A stretch of DNA of 26,042 nucleotides from Amphimedon queenslandica (taxonomy: Eukaryota > Porifera > Demospongiae > Haplosclerida > Niphatidae), in NCBI RefSeq assembly GCF_000090795.2, contig NW_003546524.1, forward strand, positions 21,982-48,023, given 5' to 3'. Every line of letters begins with the position of its first letter. The first letter of the stretch is position 1. The position numbers and the translations under genes were made by a program. Below, in pieces: positions 1-9,013 of this stretch. Under the pieces are notes generated by a model, which saw only the letters and a list, made by a program, of their open reading frames with translations, ran no database searches and had not been told where the DNA came from.

Positions 1-40
1 GAGGTATGTTAGCAAACAGCTTTTCAGTAGCAGCAGCCAT
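1..40 (-). CDS. Possible first coding exon of a gene leaving the left edge
   Basis: Read on the minus strand, an ATG at 40-38 follows a GC-rich CCTCCGCG leader. It opens 13 stop-free codons that begin MAAATEKLFANIP and run off the window. The Ala-rich start, the higher GC than the surroundings and the open frame to the edge fit a genuine start exon. A possible acceptor (TTTTGAG) lies just upstream on that strand near position 60. Too little is visible to name a family, and a chance ATG remains possible. Confidence 0.3.
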   Translation of the reverse strand, partial: MAAATEKLFANIP

Positions 41-761
41 CGCGGAGGAATCGTGGTGAGCTCAAAACCTGTTGAATATTGTATTATAAACTTAAAAGAG
101 AGATAGAGAGAAGGGGAGATACAAAAGAACAGGAACACACTAGGAAAAGATCAGGGAGCAAAACCAAAAAACATCACTATATATACTAGTCTGTGATTAA
201 TTATGTAAACAATATGACTACAATAATCACAAAAACTATAAATCATTTTATTTACAACATTGAATTCATTCAACAAGGTTGGAAGCGTCTTAGACTACCA
301 GGATGTAGTAGAAACTAAATCAAGAGAGAGATACATGTATAATAAGTTCATGCATTTATTGTTTTACTTATCTAAAAAAATGATTGGGAGAGGGGAAAGA
401 GATTTGAGTTTTTTATGGGTATAGCAACAGTAATGTTAATAATGTTCACCAACAGTAACTGCTAAAGTACATATAAGTGTTTGTAAAGTACATGTACATC
501 TTCATTGTAACTATACAAACATTCCAACAGTAACTGCTAAAGTACATGCATGTATAGTGCATGTACACTTAATTAGCTTAACTGCAGCTATACAAAAATT
601 GTTACCTGTTAGCATTAGCACCAGTACATTTCTAAACACCCCTTCCTGTAATTTGTTGCCATTAATTTTTTATTGATTATTATTATACAAATTTAAGTAA
701 AGTACATGCAATGTAGTCTATAGGATGTCTTAATATCCAGTAGCTGCCCATCAAGTTAAAT
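41..761. other. AT-rich intergenic stretch with a 24-bp direct repeat
   Basis: No coding region is supported here. A 24-bp segment starting CCAACAGTAACTGC occurs at 449-472 and again at 524-547, 75 bp apart, each copy followed by ATG/CAT-rich palindromic sequence. This suggests a short local duplication. If the edge exon at 1-40 is real, the proximal part would be its upstream region, but I see no clear promoter motif. Confidence 0.5.
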
Positions 762-1128
762 TACCGTATAGTGGGTAATTTTCAACTGGTGCTTATTTTC
801 GTCTGTTTTGTTGCTATTAATTTTGAACGAAAATTAATTCTGATGAAAATTAATTCTGAAGATAGGCTTGACCATAATAAATTATTAATAACATGATCAA
901 CAAGCATGGATGGCCTTGAAAATGGTGTTCACCTTCTAAAGAATTTCTTCCAGACCCTACAGGACCAGGGGACCTCTTTCGAATGCTATCAGTCCTACAG
1001 ATGCTAGTAAAGACATAAAATCAATTATTTTTGCCTAGTCGAAAATAAAACCAACGAATTTTTATTCTAAAGTCATTTCTGGTTTCAGTTGAAATTTTCA
1101 ACCACCAAAAATTACCTGCTATATGGTA
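762..1128. mobile_element. MITE with about 21-bp imperfect terminal inverted repeats, TA-flanked
   Basis: The left end (762-782, TACCGTATAGTGGGTAATTT) is mirrored by the right end (1108-1128), whose reverse complement reads TACCATATAGCAGGTAATTT: three mismatches in 20. Both ends begin with TA, the target dinucleotide of the Tc1/mariner superfamily. The 367-bp body is non-coding and contains near-tandem copies of GAAAATTAATTCTG around 829-865. A non-autonomous element mobilised by a Tc1/mariner transposase is the simplest reading. It lies next to, but does not obviously include, the transposase relic to its right. Confidence 0.7.
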
Positions 1129-1189
1129 TTTTAGGTAGCAATTTTTTAGGTGGTGAATATACTTAGTGCATGTAGCAACATCGAAATCT

Positions 1190-2400
1190 ATAATATACCA
1201 GCTGATCCTTGCTGGTCTTTAGCTTGTGGTTTTATCCTCTCTCCTCAAATATTCTTTCAATTGATGCCACAAGTTTTCAATAGGATTACAGTCTGGGGCC
1301 TCTGGAGGTGTTCACCACCAAAAAATGCCATTTCATTTCAAAAACTCTTTAGCTGCATTTGAATTGTGTTTTGGGTCAATATTCTGCATAAACCGACAGC
1401 CATCAGGATATAACTGATAGTTTTTGAAGAGCCAAAAATTTCTTAGCAATAAAACAAACAGTTCGACACACACACACTTATATAGGAAACATAAAAGAAG
1501 AATCTAGAACACAGGAGAAAAAGTTTACGAAAAGATCATTCTAGAAGTCACTAGATAGCTGTACACACAATAAGAATATTCTAGATATAAATGATTAATG
1601 AAATACTAATTAATAAAGAAATTGTTAAGTGTCTATGCACATTCTTCCAACAATAACTTTGGACAAAAGGCAACAATGTACAACCCAATATAATGCATAA
1701 ACAAAGTCTTCTCCATCACACCATCGAACACACATATTCCAGTTCTTCCTCTCATGCTAATGCTGGCCCAAAAATGCACCTTGACAGGATGCTTCAGTTT
1801 ATCACTAATATAATAATTATGTGATATGTTTATTACCTAGGTTTCAAGCTGGACAGATGTTTCATCTGTCCAGATAGCATCATTGCAGCCACTTTCAGCC
1901 TCATGTATGAACTCTTGCCCATTCCAACCTCTTTCCTTCATTAACCTCCCTATAATAAGCTGAAAATAAGAGCTCCCACGGAAAGTCCACCCAAGAGCTG
2001 TTCTGCATCTTAGGACAGTTCTGAGTGATATCTCGACCCCTCTTTCTTGCATCATTTTATACAACTGATAAGCAGTTGTTTTGTCATCATTCTTCGTTGC
2101 AGCATCCACTTGTTTCTGCTCGGAATCATCAATTTTTGAAGGATGACCACTGACATTATAGTTTTATATTATAATAATTATTTTACCAGTTGTATTGTAC
2201 TTCATAAGAAAATATCTGATTCCTCTAGATGCTGGCATTAATCCTTCCTGTTCCAGAAGCTTAAAAATTGTAGTAGACCTGTGTCCTCTTCTGGATAGGC
2301 TAAGAATCCTCATCTTCTTGTATGAAGAGTAAACCATCTTTGCTTTAGTCTTGCTGCCTGTAATATATATACTCTGCAATACTTGCGTGCAGTTGACTAC
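1190..2400 (-). pseudogene. Broken Tc1/mariner-type transposase
   Basis: Minus-strand pieces in order match a Tc1/mariner DDE transposase. A helix-turn-helix-like N-terminal part lies at about 2380-2165, and a second DNA-binding part (SLRTVLRCRTALGW) at about 2109-1930. The first catalytic Asp is in IWTDETSV (codon 1863-1865). A HPVKVHFWASIS block lies near 1795-1740, the second Asp in FMQNIDPKH (codon 1375-1377), and the third acidic residue is the Glu of NPIENLW (codon 1276-1278). All three DDE residues survive. The frame is broken, however: two TGA stops flank the GIFWW segment (about 1315-1340) and non-homologous stretches interrupt it at about 1410-1640 and 1800-1840, which could be insertions or old introns. 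No terminal repeats of this element were identified. The function (cut-and-paste at TA) is family knowledge; this copy is dead. Confidence 0.8.
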
Positions 2401-2950
2401 AGTTAGTAGCTATGGTTATGTGAAGGAGTGGCTAATTTATTATTGCTATTTTTTATTAACAAAAAACATTTAAACTATATAATTATGCATAAAAATACAA
2501 ACAACCATTATTACTAAAGCAGCCAGGATCTATGTTCACTGTCACAGGAGCACTTGACAATGGACTCTGTTACTATTAGTCTACATCACTACCAAGTCTG
2601 CGAGTCATCACTGGCGGAAACATAGAATCGCCCTAAAAAATGCCGTTATACAAAACAAGTTCAATATAAACTTACCAACGCATCCTTTTGAAAGAGACCT
2701 GGGGCTGTCTTCGATAGTCTTTCAGCTAAAACATTTCTCAGCCAAAACAACGCTTTCAGAAAATGCAACGTGGCAACATGTTTAAAAATGGTTTCTGCTT
2801 ACAGTTTTAACAGGACACACCCATTCAATTCCAACACAACAGGAAGTTTTTATTGACCTGTACTGTAATTAGCCATTTTTATTGACACATACATACTGTG
2901 AACCATTATTATAATTTTTAAAAATTATTTTATGTTCTATTACTTTATAG
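2401..2950. other. Non-coding stretch upstream of the death-domain GTPase gene
   Basis: No ORF with recognisable content. The last bases (TTCTATTACTTTATAG, ending at 2950) form a pyrimidine-rich splice acceptor, so at least one 5' exon of the next gene should lie in or left of this stretch, joining in phase 1. I could not pick that exon. An unspliced start at the ATG at 2932 is the alternative. Confidence 0.5.
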
Positions 2951-3238
2951 GTCCTCCCTTAGGCATTGATGATTTACAGTATGTACTTGACACATTGAAT
3001 GAAGTTGGCTTCTCACCGACAAAATGGATAGATCTTGCTTTACATTTAGGATTTTATTATGAGCCACTGTCGGATATTGAGGTTCAGTATGGTCAAAATG
3101 TACAAGGATGTCTTAGGCAGTGTCTATTAAAATGGTTAGAGAGAGCTGATGCTGTTGATGCTAGTGAGCGTCCAACAATGGTCTCTCTATGTGATGCTCT
3201 TGAGAAAATTGATATGAAAGCAGCAGCTGATTTAATCA
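2951..3238 (+). other. Death domain exon of the ROCO-like protein
   Basis: The 96 residues match the six-helix death-domain pattern: an early LxxVLxxL helix, the conserved KWIDLALHLGF block corresponding to the KWxxLGxxLGL signature, a Leu-Ser-Asp-Ile-Glu helix start, the CLxxCLLKWLERAD helix, RPTMVSLCDALEKI, and a final AADLIS helix. The exon is a symmetrical 1-1 module, the usual form for a domain that can be shuffled. Death domains make homotypic contacts, which suggests this end recruits partners to the GTPase. Confidence 0.8.
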
Positions 3239-6200
3239 GTAAGTTATTATTATAAATAATAATTTTAATACATTGTATCTATTCATATGAGGTTTTACAT
3301 GACACAAGCTTTGATTTATGTATTGTCTTATATGAAGTTTCCTTTTTCTATTTATTTTTAGGAAAGAATATTTTTGACAAAGATTCTCCAGGTATTACAT
3401 GTGTATAATTATCACTCAATAAATACATGTAGCATGTATTTTTACTGACATTTTGGTGAATGGTAGAACATTTTAGCTGTCACATGTCATTGAGCATATT
3501 ATGAATAATGAATTGAAATTTGACAGTTTTGTTACAAATTTGCAAAATTAATAATATTTATGTTATTTGTAAATTAATGCTTTTATTTTTGAATAATTAA
3601 TTTTTTCTGTAGAGTTATGCCACTATCGTGAAGCACTCAAGACTCTTGTGATGTGTCATCTCACTAAAGCAGTTGTTCAAGGTGAAGCTCGTGTTGGTAA
3701 AACCTGTTTCAAGTCACTTCTACTGGATGAAAAGTACGTCAAAGCAAGTACCGGTATTGCTGAGCCGAGAGTTGGTATCTACTGCTACAGACGAGATACT
3801 GGGAAAAGATACAAGCTATTGGATGTCACTGAGTTAGAAGAAATAGTTAAAAATGCTTTGAAAAAAGATGCACTCGAAAAATTGATCAATTCTCCAGTAG
3901 AAAATCAGGCCAGTAAAGGTATCAATGAAAAGGGACCAACCAGAGAAAATGAAACAGCTGACGAGACTGATGATGGATTTGTTGACGAATATGAAGCCAC
4001 TGATGAACCTGGCAATGGAGATGGAGCTCTTGGTAATGGAGACGAAACGCCTGGAGATGGAAAAAAAGTGCCGGGAGATGAAAAGGAAAGTTCACTGAGT
4101 AAGGAAGTAGAGAAAGTACTTGATGGAGTGCGACAGTGTTCAGGAAAGGAGAATCGTCTTGAAGGTGCTCAATGGTTATACCTCATTGATACAGGAGGGC
4201 AAATTGCTTTTCAAAAGTTGCTTCCAATTTTTATGCCGTTTGCTCAAGTTCTTATTCTCGTTATTAATATTTCAAAAGAGTTGTCAAGTGACTCTACTGC
4301 AGTGATGCACATCGAAGGTGAGGATCACAGTGATGGCAGCCCATCCAGATTGACGGTCGAAGAAGTTTTGAAGCAGATAATTTCTTCAATAGCTTCTGGC
4401 ATGCAGCATTTCCGGAATAGCTATAAAAATCATGACGTTCTACAAGATTTGGTTCCAGAGAAATTGCAGATTCTTACAATTGGTACACATGGAGATGAAT
4501 GCAGTGATGTAGTAAAATCTAAAGATGTATTAGCAAATAAATTGGCAGAAATAATCAAAGGAAATGATGATTGTGAGTCGATTGAAGCTCATCATGTAGT
4601 TCGTGTACGGGAAATTGATGGTCGTATCGCTAGTGCAGCTGTTGAAGAAAGAGGAAATGAGAAAAATTTTAAGAACACAAAGAGTTCTTTGGATGATGTA
4701 GATGAGATCTTAACAAAAGATGATAAACGAATCAACATTCCTTTTTATTACTACTTCTTTGATATTGTACTTCGCGTTGCAGCAAACGAGGGATGTGGTG
4801 TCTTGCAATTATCCACCTGCAAAAGTCTTGGGGAAGATTTAAAACTTGAAGAAAGAGAAGTGATGGAGTCTCTTAATTTCTTGCACCATATCAACAGTAT
4901 CATTTATTATCATGATTCTGAAGCCTGCAGTGATCTGGTGTTTGTTAACATAGGCAGTCTCATCGGTATTCTCAAGGAGTTGGTCGGGCATGTTCATATT
5001 GTTCATTCCAATAAAGGATACGCTGGAGATGAGGACATTATAAAGGGGATCCTTTCAGAGTCCAAGTTTAAAGAGATTTGTAAAGAACAACTCGATCCCA
5101 TCACAGAAAAGCTAAAAGTTGCTAATATTGCAATGAAATTGCTGAATCTTTTCCTGGAGCTCTCAATAGCTACACCAATAGATGATAAATATTTCATACC
5201 AGCTCTCCTTCCAGTGAAAGATGTTACAAATATCTATCTTTATGAGGATCATGAGCCATTGCTGTTTTACTTCAAAAAGGCTACCCCAATGGGTCTGTTC
5301 TGCTCTGTGGTTACTCATCTTCTTTCTGGGCCTTGCTACGAAATCGCTTCAACAAAAAACGACAATTTCTCAAATTACATCAAAATGATTCATCAAGAGT
5401 CATGGTGTTATGTTGATCTAGTTGAACAGGTCAATTGCATTGAAGTCCATTGTGAGGAACAGAGCATTGAATGCAGTGTAAAGAAAGATGTAAGACAAGC
5501 GATCACTTCTGCAGCTGAAAAACACAATCTCAGTGACAGTCATAAGAATCCCGAGATACGGTTTTATTGTTCATGTGAGTGTGGTCCTGCTGGAGGTGTG
5601 GCTAAGGGTGAGAAGCATACAGTAGCAGTCAATGAGGAGCGGTGGATCTTTAGATGCACTAAAACAGAAAAAAAAATCAGATGTGATGAGAAGATAAAGT
5701 GGAAGTCCTGGCTTGATTGTAAGTTATTATTATTTTCATTATACAACAACAAAAACATTATTATTATCCCTTATTATTATTATTATTATTATCCCTTATA
5801 TTATTATTATTATTATTACTATTCCACAGCTGATACACCAAACAATTCTACTTCCAATAATGAGTCAACTTCTCCTAGAAAACGAAGTAAAATACGTTAA
5901 TATTTATTTATATTAATTTTAATATAAAGGTATGCAAATATGTGATTCTGAGACAGAGAGCTCTGGTTCTCTACCATGTAAATATAGACGTTTTGATGAG
6001 GAAATTGATGGTAAAATTATATGTTGTTTAATTGTGTATTGATGTACTGTATGTACTTAATCGTCCAATCAATCCTTATCTTATATTATTTTACAATCCA
6101 TACCTGTCATTCAATACTTAATTATGCCGTATTATTATTTACTTAAATTTTAGATCCAAAGGACATACTACAGAAATACTCAGCCAAGCTGTCCAAAGCA

Positions 6201-6514
6201 ATATCAGTTAATGTTTCTAATGTAGCTAATGCATTGCTTTCTGATGATCTTATAACACAAGAGACTAGAGATTATGTTGTGACAGTAGATGGGGTATCTG
6301 CTTTTACTAAAGCCAATAGATTAATGACTGATGTGATGGGTCAATTGGATGGTTCTCTTGATGAAAGACAGTATTTAATTGATGTGTGTAATATTTTGAT
6401 TAAGCAAGGTGCATCAATGAAGCAGATAGGAAATGTTATGCTTAAAGAACTAGGTATGTACATCTGCATAAGTTAATCAATGTTAATGTCTTTGTGTTTG
6501 CAATAGGATGCTGA
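2951..6514 (+). CDS. Death domain - Roc/COR-like GTPase - CARD-like protein, seven exons
   Basis: Visible exons: 2951-3238, 3362-3391, 3613-5718, 5830-5886, 5930-6010, 6154-6453 and 6507-6514 (stop TGA 6512-6514), about 955 residues. All six introns are GT-AG and phase 1, and the incoming 5' junction is phase 1 too. The reading frame stays open across every junction, which strongly supports the model. The product is an intracellular multidomain GTPase of ROCO type with death-fold modules at both ends. No signal peptide or membrane segment is seen in the visible part. The family suggests a scaffold in apoptosis-like or innate immune signalling; that role is inference. No kinase domain and no LRRs are present in the window. 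The 5' end is unresolved: either more exons lie upstream or translation starts at the ATG at 2932. The smallest introns are 43 nt (5887-5929) and 53 nt (6454-6506). The tiny last exon is the least certain junction. Confidence 0.85.
3613..5718 (+). other. Roc-like GTPase plus COR-like region and Cys/His module
   Basis: One 702-residue exon. G1 P-loop is GEARVGKT (3681-3704); the G2 area holds ASTGIAEP (about 3750-3773); G3 is DTGGQ (4188-4202), as in Roc domains; G4 is THGDE (4485-4499) instead of the Ras NKxD. Between G2 and G3 is an insertion of about 110 residues that is highly acidic with imperfect GNGDE/PGDGK-type repeats (about 4000-4090). From about 4735 the sequence resembles a COR domain: a winged-helix-like part, LVFVNIGSLIGIL (about 4939-4977), and KYFIPALLPV (about 5188-5217). 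The C-terminal part (about 5560-5715) has FYCSCECG, a spaced His and RCTKTEKKIRC, a possible zinc-binding module. GTP binding is well supported by motifs; dimerisation through COR is family knowledge. Confidence 0.8.
5719..5829 (+). repeat. Intron 3 of the GTPase gene: TTA/TAT microsatellite, in frame and stop-free
   Basis: The donor is GTAAGT at 5719 and the acceptor is CCACAG ending at 5829. The intron is 111 nt, a multiple of three, and largely (TAT/TTA)n between about 5755 and 5820. The frame stays open through it, so retention would insert about 37 residues rich in Tyr and Ile without changing the downstream frame. The strong donor and the match to phase-1 splicing of all neighbours favour removal. 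Confidence 0.65.
6154..6453 (+). other. CARD-like death-fold domain near the C-terminus
   Basis: This phase 1-1 exon encodes 100 mostly helical residues. A first amphipathic helix (ILQKYSAKLSKAISV) is followed by ANALLSDDLITQETRDYV, the short-helix and turn pattern typical of CARD and related death-fold domains. Then come KANRLMTDVMGQL and a YLIDVCNILIKQ helix. The two exons before it (5830-5886, 5930-6010) are Ser/Thr/Asn-rich linkers with a basic PRKRSK stretch. The assignment is by pattern only; DED or another death-fold member is possible. Confidence 0.6.
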
Positions 6515-7016
6515 CCATCCTTCTCCTATACATCAAATTAACGACAGTAACTTTTAGAATTTTAATTTTTTAATTATGTGACAAATTAATACCAAGGATA
6601 TATGTTTGTGCATTTAAGTGGCAAGTCCTTTGTATACAAATTATGTGTATTTTGCTATTAATGTTTTTGTAGTTACATGTACAACAATGCTTTGCTTCCT
6701 TATGTAACTTTTGGAGCTAAGGGCTAAGCCCCTTAACATTTACATTTGTCTATTATAGTATTTATTCATTATTTTGTTGTTATACTTGCATGATAGAGTA
6801 CGGTATAGGACTATTTTTAAATACTCAGTTGCTTCAATTCCTTTGTGATTACATGTATGCTAATAACAGTCGTCTTTTTTGGCATAATCCCACACCATAA
6901 TTAGAAACCACTCACACATTAAGTGGGTGTGTTCTGGACTTAACACAATCATCTACATAATACATTGTATGATCATGATACTGACACAATGGAATGAACA
7001 ATGGAGGCTAAAGGAG
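6515..7016. other. AT-rich intergenic stretch, no gene seen
   Basis: This holds the 3' flank of the GTPase gene and the flank of the Ginger-type element. No canonical AATAAA was spotted shortly after the stop, no coding frame is supported, and no clear repeat structure was seen. Confidence 0.5.
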
Positions 7017-7322
7017 GTCCTGTCACAAAAAAAATTTTCCCCCGTGAAAATTTATCCTAGGATATAGAAATATCAATATCACGTGATATTTTATGTCCGC
7101 GTCAGCAATTTTTTGTCCTACCAAAAGAAAAGTGTAAAGGAACTGTAAATCTTTGTATTCGACTTTGTTCCTTAATTATTTATCTATGGAATACAAGTAC
7201 AAAGCATGTGGTACCCTTTATTATACGTTCAAAGTACATAGAAGAAGATTTCAGATCGAAGAAGGATGACAGACTGTGTCCGTGGCAAGAACCGAGTAAA
7301 GAACCCAGGAAAGAATTAAGAG

Positions 7323-7474
7323 GATGATCTTGTGGAGAAGGCAGCTGTGTATTTAGCTGATAGAAAGTGTCCAAAAGGTTGTAGTGCTAACAGAAAGAGG
7401 CAGATATGGAAAAGAGCTGAAAAGTTTGTTTTCAGTGCAAAATGGGGAACCGTATTACCAGACCAAGATGACTG
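7323..7474 (+). pseudogene. Integrase N-terminal relic of the Ginger-type element
   Basis: An open stretch of about 50 codons ends in TGA at 7472-7474. It contains AAVYLADRKCPKGCSANRKR followed by an RAEKFVF block. This resembles the YL-x-YPxG-(S/A)-xNxKRxIRxRAxxF segment that precedes the HHCC zinc-binding region in gypsy and Ginger integrases. The expected LYY motif, zinc finger and DDE core do not follow, so the coding region is broken here, probably by internal deletion. Recognition is by pattern memory, not alignment. Confidence 0.45.
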
Positions 7475-7661
7475 AATGGTCAACTATATCATGATAGTGT
7501 AGGTGTTTTGTGTATTTTAAATAGTTTAGTTAGTTATGTGTATATATGTATGTACGTAGTATGATATCTGTGCTTTTGTAGACAAACTCAGTATGTATAT
7601 GCATCTGTATTCATGATTTGAATAATTAAATCAAAGCATCTATTATAACAAACTGATATAT

Positions 7662-7978
7662 GATAGCTTGCCCAGCGATGGTATTGATAAACGCACCAGG
7701 GAGCAGATAGCAGCAATACTGAAATGCACCGAGTACAGGGAATTAAAGTGACTGTTCCTAGTATGCAAATTAAGGCAAAATGGACAATAAGATTGTGGTT
7801 TATGTGCCCTTGCTTTAGCAATGTCAATTTGTGCTGGTTAAGACCCAACTTCTTGCAGCTATATTTCACATAAGCTTCGTTTCCATCTTTTATAATGCTT
7901 AGAAAAGAATGTGATGTCTTTGTTTTCTACTTGTTTAAGAGCTAGATGCCCTGGACTATCCAAAGAATACAGGTTACC
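7662..7978 (+). pseudogene. Ulp1-like cysteine protease relic
   Basis: The series IYDSL, IDKRTREQIAAIL and KVTVPSMQIKA, then DCGLCALALAMSIC (catalytic Cys codon 7794-7796) and a DP-containing segment, matches the C-terminal half of Ulp1/SENP-type proteases carried by transposons (YDSL...Q..DCGLFA). The normal Gln before the DCG is followed here by a TAA. Further TAA stops occur after the SICAG and RFHLL segments, and a 1-nt frame change is needed near 7747. The catalytic His region upstream of IYDSL is not recognisable. The enzyme class cleaves isopeptide or protein bonds; this copy cannot be made intact. Confidence 0.65.
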
Positions 7979-7982
7979 TATA

Positions 7983-8128
7983 TACTGCCTGTGCAGACAA
8001 CCTATAGTAATGAAGGAAGAATGGTAAAATGTTCTTAATGTAAGGAGTGGTATCACGTAGAGTGTGAACAAATACCAGAAGATGTTTGGACTGATAAGGA
8101 CTACGTTTGGTCATGTAATTGTTGTAAA
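7983..8128 (+). pseudogene. PHD zinc-finger relic downstream of the protease
   Basis: The segment starts IYCLCRQP (Cys codons 7986 and 7992). After a frame change near 8025 it continues VKCS-stop-CKEWYHVEC and ends YVWSCNCC. This gives the C4-H-C3 spacing of a PHD finger, with the WYH and final W-x-C-x-x-C features. One in-frame TAA and one frameshift interrupt it. PHD fingers read histone tails and occur in Ginger elements, which agrees with the ends of this element. Confidence 0.7.
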
Positions 8129-8245
8129 AGTTGCATGAAGACAATTATTGTGCAATAATGAAATGTATCATTATTATTATTATTAATACTGAGTGCTAAG
8201 TAAATTTTCCTTATCGAAATAGTCTATATATGCATAATATTATGA

Positions 8246-8462
8246 TCCTAGGATAAAATATTTCTGATACAATTTGTCCTAGGACAAAAATATTTCATAT
8301 ATTATTTTGCCCTAGGACAAAAAAATTAGTCCTATGGTAGGACAATAAAAGCTTGCCTAGGACAAAATATTTCTGAAAAATTTTGTCCTAGGACAAAATA
8401 TTTCTGAAAGATTTTGTCCTAGGATAAAATAGATCTATTTTCATTATTTTGTCTCATGGGAC
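8246..8462. repeat. Subterminal palindrome series of the Ginger-type element
   Basis: At least five copies of a TTTTGTCCTAGGACAAAA-like palindrome, often followed by ATATTTCTGA, lie in about 215 bp next to the right end. Related half-copies (TATCCTAGGATA, TTTTGTCCTA) lie near the left end around 7056-7120. Subterminal repeats are common transposase-binding sites in DNA transposons; that function is inferred. Confidence 0.75.
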
Positions 8463-8498
8463 AAAATTTGGGTGGGACAGATTTTTCTGTGACAGTCC

Positions 8499-9013
8499 TA
8501 ACACACCGAGTAACACACCATAGATACTACATTTATGAGCATACTTAGACGCTGGTGCAAAGTGGCTGAGAAATCTAACCGCCATAGAACAGGAGAGACC
8601 TCTGCTTGAGGACCAATCTAAAGCCTGCACTGAAGAGGACAGCTGATCAATGCATTATGAGACATCATGCTAGGGCTCAGTACTGCTAGACGTAAACACA
8701 CTAATACAGAAAACTCACTCCTTCAGCCTCAGCAAACAATGTAGACTATATTGACTGTTAGTTGATAATTGTGGAGGGAAACGGGAAAAAACTACTGCCA
8801 AATGTAAGTGTATTGATTTTTATATATTAGCTCAACAGACACTTGATATCAATAAGTGAATTTGCTGTGAGGTGCTCATTTCAACAGAAACTAGGAGGAA
8901 CTGGGTCTAGAACTAGGACTGTATCAGCACCCAATGCTGCATGCATACTCATGATAGGGGGCTCATCTCTACTCTTAGGGTGTGTCTTGCTGTCTGCATG
9001 GTTGCAGAGCTGA
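8499..9013. other. Region right of the Ginger-type element, no confident gene
   Basis: Short coding-like stretches occur, for example an open LGLSTARRKHTNTENSLLQP reading around 8672-8730 that is preceded by a stop. None has convincing splice signals linking it to the exons that follow. It could hold earlier, decayed exons of the fragment at 9014-9546. Confidence 0.3.

Larger units (their letters stand above)
7021..8494 (+). mobile_element. Decayed Ginger-type DNA transposon with Ulp1-like and PHD relics
   Basis: The ends are TGTCACA followed by an A-rich run at 7021 and its inverted counterpart (reverse complement TGTCACAGAAAAAT) ending at 8494. They are flanked by a perfect 4-bp duplication GTCC at 7017-7020 and 8495-8498. 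TGTNR ends with a 4-bp target duplication are the published hallmark of Ginger (gypsy-integrase-related) elements. Inside, in order, are a segment like the N-terminal part of such integrases, a Ulp1-like protease relic and a PHD-finger relic, all on the plus strand. The DDE integrase core is missing, so this is an internally deleted, non-autonomous copy. The right subterminal 250 bp carries a series of CCTAGG-centred palindromes. Confidence 0.75.

Noticed and set aside
5564..5758. Minus-strand ORFs inside the GTPase gene (also 5003-5197 and plus-frame 4120-4305)
   Set aside because: They are shadows of the long coding exon in other frames, with no motifs or splice context of their own.
7588..8071. 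Two minus-strand ORFs inside the Ginger-type element
   Set aside because: They overlap the plus-strand Ulp1/PHD relic, which has clear motifs; the minus-strand translations show none.
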